Under the pieces are notes generated by a model, which worked only from the letters and a program-made list of their open reading frames with translations, was not told the DNA's origin and made no database searches. From an uncultured Desulfuromonas sp. (lineage in GTDB: Bacteria; Desulfobacterota; Desulfuromonadia; Desulfuromonadales; Desulfuromonadaceae), in contig NZ_OY781461.1 of assembly GCF_963676955.1 (NCBI RefSeq), positions 1,312,001 to 1,376,000 on the forward strand: DNA of 64,000 bases, read 5' to 3'. Both the position numbers and the translations under genes were made by a program. This document shows positions 6,775-14,773 of this stretch, one piece after another (the first letter of the stretch is position 1; the number at the start of each line of letters is the position of its first letter).

Positions 6775-7815
6775 ATGATTATCGTGATGGAACAGAGCAG
6801 TGATCCCCAGTTGACTGACGCCGTGGTTGCCCGCATTCGTGAGTTAGGCTATGAGCCGCACCTGATTCAGGGCTCCAATCGCCAGGTGATCGGCGCAGTG
6901 GGTGACGAGCGCGGCAAAATGGTGCTGCAGAGTATCGAGTCGATGCCCGGCGTGGAAAGTGTTGTCCCGATCCTTAAGCCGTATAAATTGGCCAGCCGCG
7001 AAGTGTGTCCCGAGTCCAGCCAAGTGGAGATTCAACCGGGTCTGGTGTTTGGTGGTGACGAACTGATTGTGATGGCCGGACCCTGCTCGGTGGAAAGCGA
7101 GCAACAGATTGTCGAAACCGCCCATGCGGTGAAACGGGCCGGTGCTAAAGTTCTTCGCGGCGGCGCATTTAAGCCGCGCACCAGCCCTTACTCTTTCCAG
7201 GGCATGGAAGAGGATGGCCTGAAACTGCTGGCCACGGCGCGCGAAGAGACCGGTCTGCCGATCATCACCGAGGTGGTTAATCCGCGTGATGTGGAACTGG
7301 TCGCCCGTTATAGCGACATCATGCAGGTGGGGGCGCGTAACATGCAGAACTTTGCCCTGCTGAAAATGCTCGGTCAATTGGATAAACCGATTCTGCTCAA
7401 GCGCGGCATGTCAGCGACGATCCAGGAGTTTTTGATGAGCGCGGAATATATCCTCGCTGAGGGTAACCATCGGGTGATTATGTGTGAGCGCGGTATCCGC
7501 ACATTTGAAACCGCCACCCGCAACACGCTGGACATTTCAGCGGTACCGGTCCTCAAGGAGCAAACCCATTTGCCGGTGGTGATTGATCCATCCCATGCCA
7601 CAGGCCATTCCAGCCTTGTCCCGTCTATGTGCTATGCGTCAGTGGCCGCCGGTTGTGATGGGCTGATTGTTGAGGTGCATCCGAATCCGGAAAAAGCTGC
7701 CAGCGACGGACCCCAGTCATTGCGTCCGGCGGCATTTGCCGATATGATGATGAAGTTGAAGAATTTCGCGGAGGTTTCCGGACGGACATTGCCCGAGGTT
7801 GGTGGTTCGCTCTGA
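6775..7815 (+). CDS. aroF: 3-deoxy-7-phosphoheptulonate (DAHP) synthase, type I-beta with regulatory domain
   Basis: 346 residues. It condenses phosphoenolpyruvate and erythrose-4-phosphate to DAHP, the entry step to the shikimate pathway, in the cytoplasm. Residues 1-70 form the ferredoxin-like regulatory domain of Thermotoga-type enzymes, which commonly bind an aromatic amino acid. The TIM barrel carries GPCSVES (102-108), KPRTSPYSFQG, RGMSATIQEF and VIDPSHATG. The ATG at 6775 is chosen because GGAGG lies 8 nt upstream and because family members begin MIIVM. A frame extending to 6703 would overlap terminator 2. Expression is predicted to be controlled by the Phe-rich leader and hairpins at 6492-6703. 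A small Cys-containing gene follows after 78 nt. Confidence 0.95.
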   Translation: MIIVMEQSSDPQLTDAVVARIRELGYEPHLIQGSNRQVIGAVGDERGKMVLQSIESMPGVESVVPILKPYKLASREVCPESSQVEIQPGLVFGGDELIVMAGPCSVESEQQIVETAHAVKRAGAKVLRGGAFKPRTSPYSFQGMEEDGLKLLATAREETGLPIITEVVNPRDVELVARYSDIMQVGARNMQNFALLKMLGQLDKPILLKRGMSATIQEFLMSAEYILAEGNHRVIMCERGIRTFETATRNTLDISAVPVLKEQTHLPVVIDPSHATGHSSLVPSMCYASVAAGCDGLIVEVHPNPEKAASDGPQSLRPAAFADMMMKLKNFAEVSGRTLPEVGGSL

Positions 7816-7893
7816 TGGCGTGAACCGTCAGTGCGGCGAATGTTTGGAGAAATGGCCGTGCCCTGTTGAAAAAACAGGAACAAAGGAGTTATC

Positions 7894-8187
7894 ATGTTTT
7901 TTATTCCCTTGTCGCAATTGGAGAGTGTCGAGCTGGTGGTGCATGCGTTGCGTGCCGCTGCCGGTGAGGCGGATTGCTCCGTGTGTCCGGCGCGCAAAGT
8001 GTGCATGAAGCAATGTCTGGTGATTGCCGATTCAATCCAGGGCATGATCAGCAACGGCACTCTGCCGGCGCTGGATCCTGATCCGGAACCGGAAGAAACA
8101 GCGCCGTTCCATGACGAACCGGCACCGAAGCAGCCTCCTGAGAAAAAGGCCGGGGTAAAAAAGGGTCATTTGGAAATCGTCAAATAA
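7894..8187 (+). CDS. Small cysteine-containing hypothetical protein
   Basis: 97 residues with an AAAGGAG ribosome site. A predicted helical N-terminus carries four Cys in CSVCPARKVCMKQC (about residues 29-42), spaced as CxxC-x5-C-x3-C, which could bind a metal or iron-sulfur cluster. The C-terminal half is Pro/Glu-rich and disordered, ending in a basic segment. No family was recognised. It lies 78 nt downstream of aroF with no terminator between and is closed by the hairpin at 8216-8249, so it is probably in the aroF operon. Confidence 0.7.
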   Translation: MFFIPLSQLESVELVVHALRAAAGEADCSVCPARKVCMKQCLVIADSIQGMISNGTLPALDPDPEPEETAPFHDEPAPKQPPEKKAGVKKGHLEIVK

Positions 8188-8215
8188 TTTCCTCATCTGT
8201 GAGGAGAATACTTCG

Positions 8216-8252
8216 AACAAAGCCGACAGTGCCGACTGACGGCTTTGTTGTT
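8216..8252 (+). terminator. Terminator of the aroF operon
   Basis: AACAAAGCCG (8216-8225) and CGGCTTTGTT (8240-8249) form a 10-bp stem followed by GTTT. Confidence 0.7.
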
Positions 8253-8297
8253 TCAAACGGATTAAATCAGCGTAAACTGCTAGAATTCAGGTGTTAA

Positions 8298-8327
8298 TTG
8301 ACAGATCGGCCGGATTCAATTTAGAAT
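8298..8327 (+). promoter_or_regulatory. Sigma-70 promoter of serA
   Basis: TTGACA (8298-8303), an 18-nt spacer and TAGAAT (8322-8327). The -35 is perfect and the -10 is 5 of 6. It leaves a leader of about 85 nt with no evident regulatory structure. Confidence 0.65.
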
Positions 8328-8421
8328 GCGCCGGTCGCCATGGAATGTTTGTGGTGTCTACAGGACGCTGTCGCTGCAATCACTATAATACTCGGGCCTT
8401 TAAGGCTATGAAGGAGTCATG

Positions 8422-10011
8422 ATGAAAGTAATTATTACCGACGAAATTTCCGAAGCAGGTTTGCAAACCCTTCGTGAAGATTCCCGCATCGAGGTGGATG
8501 TCAAACTGGGGCTGAGTGTCCCCGAACTGCATGAGGTGATTGGCGGTTATGATGCGATCATTACCCGGAGCGGGACGACAGTGGATGCGGCGCTGCTCGA
8601 TTGTGCCACCAACCTGAAGATTGTTGCCCGCGCCGGTGTCGGCATCGACAATGTCGATGTGGAGTACGCCAGCAGTAAAGGGGTGATCGTCGTCAATGCA
8701 CCGTTCGGTAATACCAACTCGGCGGCTGAGCACACCATGGCAATTTTGTTGTCGTTTTGCCGTAATGTCACCATTGCCAACGCCAGTTTGAAAAGCGGCG
8801 AGTGGAAGCGGGCGCCGTTTACCGGTCATGAACTCAAGCACAAGACCATGGGGATCATTGGTCTGGGTAAGGTCGGTGGTCGCGTAGCGCTGCGCGGCAA
8901 AGCATTTGAAATGGATGTGATGGCCTATGACCCGTATATCTCGGAAAAGCGTGGTACGGATCTCGGTGTTAAATTGGTTTCACTCGAAGAGCTGATTCGT
9001 TACGCGGATGTGCTGACGGTACACACACCGCTCAACGAAGAGACTCGAGGGATGATAACGGCGGAACACTTCGAAAAAATGAAGGACGGCATCATCGTGA
9101 TCAACTGTGCTCGCGGCGGCATCATTGAGGAAGAAGCGATGTTGCAGGCTCTGGAGAGCGGCAAAGTAACCGGCGCCGCCTTTGATGTGTGGAGCAAGGA
9201 ACCGCCCGACACGGATACCTTGAAAAAGTTGATCGGCCATCCCAACATGGTAGTCACGCCGCATCTCGGTGCCAATACCTTTGAAGCACAGAAAAACGTG
9301 GCCGTCGACGTCAGCCGCGAAATTATCAATTATATCGACGGCAAGCCCATGGAAAATGCCGTCAATATTCCCAAATTCGATCCTGACTTGATGGAGCAGA
9401 TGCGTCCGTTCATGGAGCTGATCAGCAAGCTGGGCGAGTTCATCTGTCAGCTGGCCCCGGCTAATCCGGACAAGATCACCTTTTCCTATCAAGGAAAACT
9501 GGCCCGTTTTGATTGTGCTCCGCTGACTGTATGTGGCTTGGCCGCCCTGCTCAACAAGCAGACCGAGGTCGAGGTCAACATGGTCAATGCGCGCATGATT
9601 GCCCGTAATATGGGCATTGCCGTCGAAGAGATGCGTACCACGGAATCGGAGTCCTTCTCCAGCTTGGTGTCGATTCAGCTCGAATCCTCTGCCGGAGTGC
9701 GCACCATTGCCGGGACACTGTTTGAAGGCATGCCGAAGATCGTTAAAATGCGCGATTACAAGACGGACTTCCAGCCCGAGCCGCACATGCTGGTCATCAA
9801 CTATGAAGATCGCCCCGGTATGCTGGGTAAGATCGGCACCATTCTTGGGGAAGCCAACATCAATATCGGCAATATGAACTTGGGGCGTCGCGAAAAAGCC
9901 GGTGAGGCCATGGTGGTCTTTTCGGTGGATACTCCGGTGGAGCAGGAGACGCTGGATAAAATCACCGCCGCTTGCGACGCACGCTTTATCAAGGCGATTC
10001 GCATGCAGTAG
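8422..10011 (+). CDS. serA: D-3-phosphoglycerate dehydrogenase, long form with ACT domain
   Basis: 529 residues. It oxidises 3-phosphoglycerate to 3-phosphohydroxypyruvate, the first step of serine synthesis. The NAD-binding motif is GLGKVG (within GIIGLGKVGGRVA). The catalytic Arg and Glu/His regions are visible in NCARGGIIEE and TPHLGAN. An intervening ASB domain (about 320-450) precedes the C-terminal ACT domain (HMLVINYEDRPGMLGKIG), which in this family senses serine. Two ATGs are adjacent (8419, 8422). The second has the better spacing to GGAG (8413-8416). Monocistronic, with its own promoter and a strong terminator. Confidence 0.96.
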   Translation: MKVIITDEISEAGLQTLREDSRIEVDVKLGLSVPELHEVIGGYDAIITRSGTTVDAALLDCATNLKIVARAGVGIDNVDVEYASSKGVIVVNAPFGNTNSAAEHTMAILLSFCRNVTIANASLKSGEWKRAPFTGHELKHKTMGIIGLGKVGGRVALRGKAFEMDVMAYDPYISEKRGTDLGVKLVSLEELIRYADVLTVHTPLNEETRGMITAEHFEKMKDGIIVINCARGGIIEEEAMLQALESGKVTGAAFDVWSKEPPDTDTLKKLIGHPNMVVTPHLGANTFEAQKNVAVDVSREIINYIDGKPMENAVNIPKFDPDLMEQMRPFMELISKLGEFICQLAPANPDKITFSYQGKLARFDCAPLTVCGLAALLNKQTEVEVNMVNARMIARNMGIAVEEMRTTESESFSSLVSIQLESSAGVRTIAGTLFEGMPKIVKMRDYKTDFQPEPHMLVINYEDRPGMLGKIGTILGEANINIGNMNLGRREKAGEAMVVFSVDTPVEQETLDKITAACDARFIKAIRMQ

Positions 10012-10040
10012 CTCGATGAGCTTGTCTGCTGCCGGAACGA

Positions 10041-10078
10041 AAAATGCCCTGTCGTCTTAACGACAGGGCATTTTTTTT
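10041..10078. terminator. Bidirectional terminator between serA and the siroheme reductase
   Basis: AAAATGCCCTGTCG (10041-10054) pairs perfectly with 10061-10074 across a 6-nt loop, with eight T on the plus strand. An A tract before it supplies a T-run for the convergent minus-strand gene. Confidence 0.9.
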
Positions 10079-10096
10079 ACACTATATGTCGTGGGC

Positions 10097-10780
10097 TCAG
10101 GCGCCGAGGTTGCCCTCAAAGCTACCGAGAATTTCCTCTTTAAAGGCATCAAAGCCCATTTTTTCAATGAACTTACCGAGGCGACCTTTCTGGTCGTTTT
10201 GAACAAACCACTTGACGATATGGTCCACCAGCGCTTTGGCCTGTTCCGTGTCCAGACCTTCAGCCAGGGGGGCAGACAACCGTGACGCGGCACCGCCGTT
10301 ACCACCGACCATCACTTTCCAGCCTTTCGGGGTGCCAATGAGACCGACGTCTTTGATGCACACTTCGGAACAGTCGTTGGCACAGCCGGAAACGCCCATC
10401 TTGAATTTCCACGGCATGGTCATGCCGTGATAAAGCTTATCCATCTCCAGTCCCACAGCAACGGAGTCCTGTTGACCACGCTTGCAGAAGGTGGTGCCGG
10501 GGCAGATTTTAATGGAGCGAACACACATGCCGATGGCAGCACCGGCCGGCTCGTCAAGATCCTGCCAGATGGCATCGAGTTCACCTTCGTTGAGACCGAC
10601 GATGGCAATACGCTGGGCACTGGTCAGTTTCAGCGCCTGAGCATTGTATTTCTCCGCGACATCGGCGATTTTGCGCAGTTGGTCCGGGCTGGTGATGCCG
10701 CCGGGAATATGGGGGGCAACGGCAAAGGTATCTTTGTCACGTTGCAGAATTGCGCCTTTTTCCAAAATATCTTTTTTCAT
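10097..10780 (-). CDS. Low-molecular-mass siroheme sulfite/nitrite reductase
   Basis: 227 residues, far shorter than the usual 500-600-residue sulfite reductases. The siroheme/4Fe-4S coupling motif is complete: CPGTTFC (Cys93, Cys99; C-x5-C) and CANDC (Cys133, Cys137; C-x3-C). An N-terminal ferredoxin-like half (HIPGGITSPDQLRKIADVA) and a C-terminal tail complete it. This matches the small assimilatory-type sulfite reductases described from Desulfovibrio and Desulfuromonas, whose physiological role is uncertain. GAGG precedes the ATG. A minus-strand single gene upstream of the serA terminator. The natural substrate (sulfite or nitrite) cannot be told from sequence. Confidence 0.88.
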   Translation of the reverse strand: MKKDILEKGAILQRDKDTFAVAPHIPGGITSPDQLRKIADVAEKYNAQALKLTSAQRIAIVGLNEGELDAIWQDLDEPAGAAIGMCVRSIKICPGTTFCKRGQQDSVAVGLEMDKLYHGMTMPWKFKMGVSGCANDCSEVCIKDVGLIGTPKGWKVMVGGNGGAASRLSAPLAEGLDTEQAKALVDHIVKWFVQNDQKGRLGKFIEKMGFDAFKEEILGSFEGNLGA

Positions 10781-10910
10781 TTAATCCTCGCAGTCATGAA
10801 CACATGGAAAATTTCTTATCAGCCGTTTTTCCCATAACTTGGCGCCCTTGTCAAGTCGCGGGAAATGTATATTGTATACAGTTTTATGGTCAATTCACCG
10901 CCGAGAGTCC

Positions 10911-11747
10911 TCAGGAGGTGGCAAAAATGGGAAGGTCAATGACCGGAATCAACCGGCATTTTTCAGCCCGTGCCAGTAGCTCCTGTACGGCGGCAATTCC
11001 CTCGTCGCCCAGATTGACGGAGAATTCATTGACGTACAGCTGGATATGCTCATGGGTGACGGAATCGGAAAGTTCCTGAGCGTGCTGGCGGATATACTCC
11101 GCCGCTTTTTCAGGGTGGGCCTGAGCGTAACGTACGCTTTCGGCCAGCGCCTGATCAATTTGCTCGATCAGGGGCACCGGCAATGTGCGTTTGGCAAGAA
11201 TCCCGCCCAGCGGAATCGGCAGTCCGCTCAGCTGTTCCCACCAGGCACCAAGGTCCAACAATTTGTGCAGGCCGTGATCCTGATAGGTGAAGCGGGACTC
11301 GTGAATGATCACCCCGGCGGTAGCTTCGTTACGCTCCAGCGCCGGCATGATCTGATCAAACGGCAACACGCGAATGTCATTGAACTTCTGGTCGTAAAGT
11401 TGCAACAGCAGATTGGCGCTGGTCAGTTCGCCGGGAATCAGGATGGGCTGGTCATGCAACTCGTTCATGTCCATAGGCTGGGTGGCAACAACCAGTGGCC
11501 CGCAGCCGCGACCCAAGGCACCACCCGAGTGAAGCAGGACATAGTCGCGACGCAGATGGCCAAAGGCATGATAAGAGATCTTGGTCAGATCCAGCTCTGA
11601 TTTCAGGGCCAGACGATTGAGGGTTTCAACGTCTTCAAGGCGTTCGTGAAAAGTGACGCCGGGACAAGGCACCAGACCGTGAATCAGGGCGTTAAAAATA
11701 AACGTATCGTTGGGGCAGGGCGAGTAGCCCAAGGTCAAATCAGTCAT
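10911..11747 (-). CDS. mqnD: 1,4-dihydroxy-6-naphthoate synthase (futalosine pathway)
   Basis: 278 residues. MqnD converts cyclic dehypoxanthinyl futalosine to 1,4-dihydroxy-6-naphthoate in menaquinone synthesis. It has the periplasmic-binding-protein-like fold with the family start LTLGYSPCPNDTFIF and the motifs LDLTKISYHA and LHSGGALGRGCGPL. The start ATG overlaps the stop of mqnB (ATGA), so the two are translationally coupled. It is the last gene of the minus-strand group mqnX-mqnB-mqnD. Confidence 0.93.
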   Translation of the reverse strand: MTDLTLGYSPCPNDTFIFNALIHGLVPCPGVTFHERLEDVETLNRLALKSELDLTKISYHAFGHLRRDYVLLHSGGALGRGCGPLVVATQPMDMNELHDQPILIPGELTSANLLLQLYDQKFNDIRVLPFDQIMPALERNEATAGVIIHESRFTYQDHGLHKLLDLGAWWEQLSGLPIPLGGILAKRTLPVPLIEQIDQALAESVRYAQAHPEKAAEYIRQHAQELSDSVTHEHIQLYVNEFSVNLGDEGIAAVQELLARAEKCRLIPVIDLPIFATS

Positions 11748-12484
11748 GAGGACATTCCATTAAAGAGGCCCTGGTCAACCAGGGATAAAAACGCCTTTTG
11801 CGCATTGGTCATCGCCAGTGGCAGGTCCCAGCGAGACAGGTCGCGTTGTTCAACTGGGTTGGAAACGCTGCGCAGTTCAAGAAAGCGCGTCTGGTTCAGC
11901 AGGCATTGATGGGCGGCGGCGGCCCCTTCCATATTTTCAATGATGGCCAGGGTGTGCCGGCGACGTTGGCTGCTGAGTTCGTTGGTTCCACTGCAGGTTG
12001 ACACCGTGCTGAACGGGCCCCACACACAGCGTGGCGATTCAGTGGCGGCGTCAAGCAGCCGACAGGCCTGTTGGGCCAGGTGCTGGTCAACGGGGAAGCG
12101 GTTGTAATAACGGCTGGTCACTGTGTTTGCCAACGCCAGCTTGAGATCCGCCATGTCGAGAAAACCATCAGACGTCATGACCCCTTCGTCCGCGTAGATC
12201 TCTTCACTGGCAATGGCCAAATCGCCCAGTTGCAGGCCGCAGTCGGGAAAGGCACCGCCACAGCCGATCATGACGACCAGCGAGGGGTGCACGTGCTGGA
12301 TCAGCAGTGCGGTTGCCGCCGCAGTGTTGGTTTTACCAATGCCGCTGGTGGCGATCGTCAGGTCAAGATGTCCAAGTTGACCGCTGGTAAGATTCAGATG
12401 GGCACAGCTGTGTTGGTGTGGCGCGATGAGGCGCTGGCGCAGCAGGGTGTTTTCCTGATCAACAGCGGTAAGCAGAACAATCAT
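11744..12484 (-). CDS. mqnB: Futalosine hydrolase
   Basis: 246 residues from the ATG at 12484. MqnB removes hypoxanthine from futalosine. It belongs to the nucleoside phosphorylase/MTAN fold: start MIVLLTAVDQEN, glycine-rich strand VVMIGCGGAFP, and the NMEGAAAAH motif with its catalytic-site Glu. A longer frame (to 12559) was rejected because the ATG at 12484 overlaps the stop of the upstream gene as ATGA and gives the family's normal start. It forms an operon with mqnD and the unknown gene upstream. Confidence 0.9.
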   Translation of the reverse strand: MIVLLTAVDQENTLLRQRLIAPHQHSCAHLNLTSGQLGHLDLTIATSGIGKTNTAAATALLIQHVHPSLVVMIGCGGAFPDCGLQLGDLAIASEEIYADEGVMTSDGFLDMADLKLALANTVTSRYYNRFPVDQHLAQQACRLLDAATESPRCVWGPFSTVSTCSGTNELSSQRRRHTLAIIENMEGAAAAHQCLLNQTRFLELRSVSNPVEQRDLSRWDLPLAMTNAQKAFLSLVDQGLFNGMSS

Positions 12485-13575
12485 GGGTGACGGGAGTACC
12501 AGCCTCGGCGAATCAGGTCGCGACGCAGCATGGAGCCGTGGTTGCGGACGACACCGCAATGCCAGAAGCGTTGCTGGCGTCCATTGTCACTGCTTGATTC
12601 CGTCGGCATTTGTTTAGAGGTTTCAATCAGTTGGCAGCGGAACAGAGCATCGGATTCCGCAATGAAACGCAGTAGCTTTTCACCGGTGTCGGTCGCGCTT
12701 TGATCAATGACCCGATCGATGATGTCACGGATTTTCAGGCCTTGGCGATAGTCGTCAAGGGTGCCGTTGAAGCCATGGCAACACTCGTTGACAAAGTCTT
12801 TCCAGTCGAGCAGCAGATTGATGAACTCTTCATCGCCGTTCCAGTTGAGGTCGGGCTGGCAGCTGAGAAAGGTTTCGATGGAATCCTGTTCTTTGCAGGA
12901 CAGAAAGAAATCATCACTGCTGGTGGTCGGTTGCATGTCAAACAGCTCCACCAGTTCGCCACAGAACGTGATGTAGTCGAGCTGGCGACTGTCAAAACCG
13001 TTAAGATCGTCAGGCAGCTGAGGTTTGGTCAGACTGACCAGAGACAGATGGTCGTGAGCGAAGTCCGCCGGAAACAGCAGTTCTTCTCGGTAGTGCAGGC
13101 CATGATGCGCGAGGATGTTCATGGTGCGGATATGGTTGGCAGTGAAACAGGTAAAAGCCTTCTCTTCCGAGTAGAACAGTTCGGCACCCATGCGGCTGTT
13201 GGCCAGACCAAAACCGACGAAACCGTCGTGAATCAGCCGTGACAGATAGGGCTCAATCAGGGTGAGAATCTCTTCTGTCGGCATGTAGGGCGAATAAAAA
13301 ACCGTCGGTTCGACGGGGGTATCGTTTTGCGCCAGGGTGACTTTGTCCGGATAGTATTCAAGGACAAAGAAACTTTCTTCGGAGACCAGCGCCGCGCAAT
13401 CACGAATTAATTGTGGCAGGATCGTGCTGTCCGTCAGAACGGCGAAGCGAAACGCGTCCTTACATTCTTCCAAAGGGGAGTAACAAAAGCCTTGATGAAG
13501 CTGGAAGTCCGGGCGGCATCGTTCTGACGTCCAGACGGACAAGCCGCACGGCTGACTGAAAGGCAAGGTGATCAC
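12481..13575 (-). CDS. Conserved-looking protein of unknown function, coupled to mqnB
   Basis: 364 residues with a GTG start (GGAG 7 nt upstream). It is acidic and rich in aromatic residues, with no signal peptide or membrane span and several Cys scattered without a metal motif. I do not recognise a domain. Its stop overlaps the mqnB start by ATGA, so it is translated with the menaquinone genes. The N-terminal two thirds are dense in hydrophobic/acidic segments. The last 40 residues are basic and may be disordered. A possible -35 TTGACT lies upstream at 13659-13664 on the minus strand. A menaquinone role is suggested only by coupling. Confidence 0.7.
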   Translation of the reverse strand: MITLPFSQPCGLSVWTSERCRPDFQLHQGFCYSPLEECKDAFRFAVLTDSTILPQLIRDCAALVSEESFFVLEYYPDKVTLAQNDTPVEPTVFYSPYMPTEEILTLIEPYLSRLIHDGFVGFGLANSRMGAELFYSEEKAFTCFTANHIRTMNILAHHGLHYREELLFPADFAHDHLSLVSLTKPQLPDDLNGFDSRQLDYITFCGELVELFDMQPTTSSDDFFLSCKEQDSIETFLSCQPDLNWNGDEEFINLLLDWKDFVNECCHGFNGTLDDYRQGLKIRDIIDRVIDQSATDTGEKLLRFIAESDALFRCQLIETSKQMPTESSSDNGRQQRFWHCGVVRNHGSMLRRDLIRRGWYSRHP

Positions 13576-13705
13576 GTTGGCATCTCCGCGAGAAAAAATC
13601 GACTCATGCTGTAGGACAGGTCGTACTGCATTCAGAATAGAATAACCCTCACCTGGAAGTCAACACGGTAACAGCTTGATTCCGGGGCAAAATGTTACGT
13701 AATCA

Positions 13706-14680
13706 TTAATGACGGCGAAAACGTTCCAATAAGCGCCTGGACGCTGCGCCCGGTGTTGTCTGGCCATTGAGCACAGATTGTTCGACCTGCTCCAGTAGGG
13801 GTTGCACGCGGCGGTCGTGAATGAACAGATCCTTGAGGTCGTCAAGCAGCAAGGCCCACATCCAGTCGCGCGCCTGTTGGCGGCGCTTGTCGTCAAATTC
13901 ACCGCACTCTTGCATGGTGTCGCGATAGCTGGTGAGCATCTCCCAGATGGTGTCGATCCCCTTGTGGTGCAAGGCGCTGCAGGTATGCACCGGCACGGAC
14001 CAGTGGCTGCTGCGGGGGCGCAGGATGTGCAGGGCGTTGATGTATTGCTGCTTGGCCAGGTTGGCACGCGCGATGTTATCGCCGTCCGCTTTGTTGATGA
14101 CGATGGCATCAGCGATCTCCATCACACCTTTTTTGATGCCCTGTAGCTCATCACCGGCTCCGGATAGCTGCAGTAACAGAAAGAAGTCAACCATGGAAGC
14201 GACGGTGGTTTCCGACTGGCCGACGCCGACGGTCTCGACAATAATCACATCATAACCGGCCGCTTCACACAGCAGCATGGTTTCGCGGGTTTTACGGGCA
14301 ACACCACCGAGGGAGTCGCCGGATGGCGACGGGCGGATAAACGCGTTAGCGTCACGGGCCAGATCCTCCATGCGTGTTTTGTCGCCGAGGATACTGCCGC
14401 CGGACAGTTGCGAGCTGGGATCGACCGCAAGCACGGCGACCTTGTGCCCCTGGCCGGTCAAATAGAGACCGAAGGCTTCGATAAAGGTGCTCTTGCCGGC
14501 ACCGGGAACGCCGGAAATGCCAATGCGCAGACTGTTGTCGGTGTCGGGTAGCAGGTTCTCCAGCAGTTCGGCACCTTGCTCAATGTGTTCGGGCTTGCGG
14601 CTTTCGATCAGGGTGATCCCTTTGGCCAGAGAGCGCAGTTGTCCCTGACGGATGCCGTTGGCCAGTTGTTCGAGAGTCAT
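13706..14680 (-). CDS. meaB: Methylmalonyl-CoA mutase-associated G-protein chaperone (MeaB/ArgK)
   Basis: 324 residues. MeaB is a GTPase that gates cofactor loading and protects adenosylcobalamin mutases from inactivation. The P-loop GVPGAGKS lies at 57-64. Further G motifs include VDPSS (switch region), ETVGVGQSE and NKADGDN for guanine recognition. The ATG at 14680 is preceded by AAGG at 8 nt. A TTG six bases upstream is less likely. It is the third gene of cobO-mcm-meaB on the minus strand, 93 nt after the mutase, which fits its role exactly. Confidence 0.95.
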   Translation of the reverse strand: MTLEQLANGIRQGQLRSLAKGITLIESRKPEHIEQGAELLENLLPDTDNSLRIGISGVPGAGKSTFIEAFGLYLTGQGHKVAVLAVDPSSQLSGGSILGDKTRMEDLARDANAFIRPSPSGDSLGGVARKTRETMLLCEAAGYDVIIVETVGVGQSETTVASMVDFFLLLQLSGAGDELQGIKKGVMEIADAIVINKADGDNIARANLAKQQYINALHILRPRSSHWSVPVHTCSALHHKGIDTIWEMLTSYRDTMQECGEFDDKRRQQARDWMWALLLDDLKDLFIHDRRVQPLLEQVEQSVLNGQTTPGAASRRLLERFRRH

Positions 14681-14773
14681 GGGCAACCTTTTAACGCGGG
14701 TGACAGTGGTTAGATGGATAAACGGATAAGACGGTCCGGGGGTGCGAACAACCCCGGACCGTTGAATGGCAGT

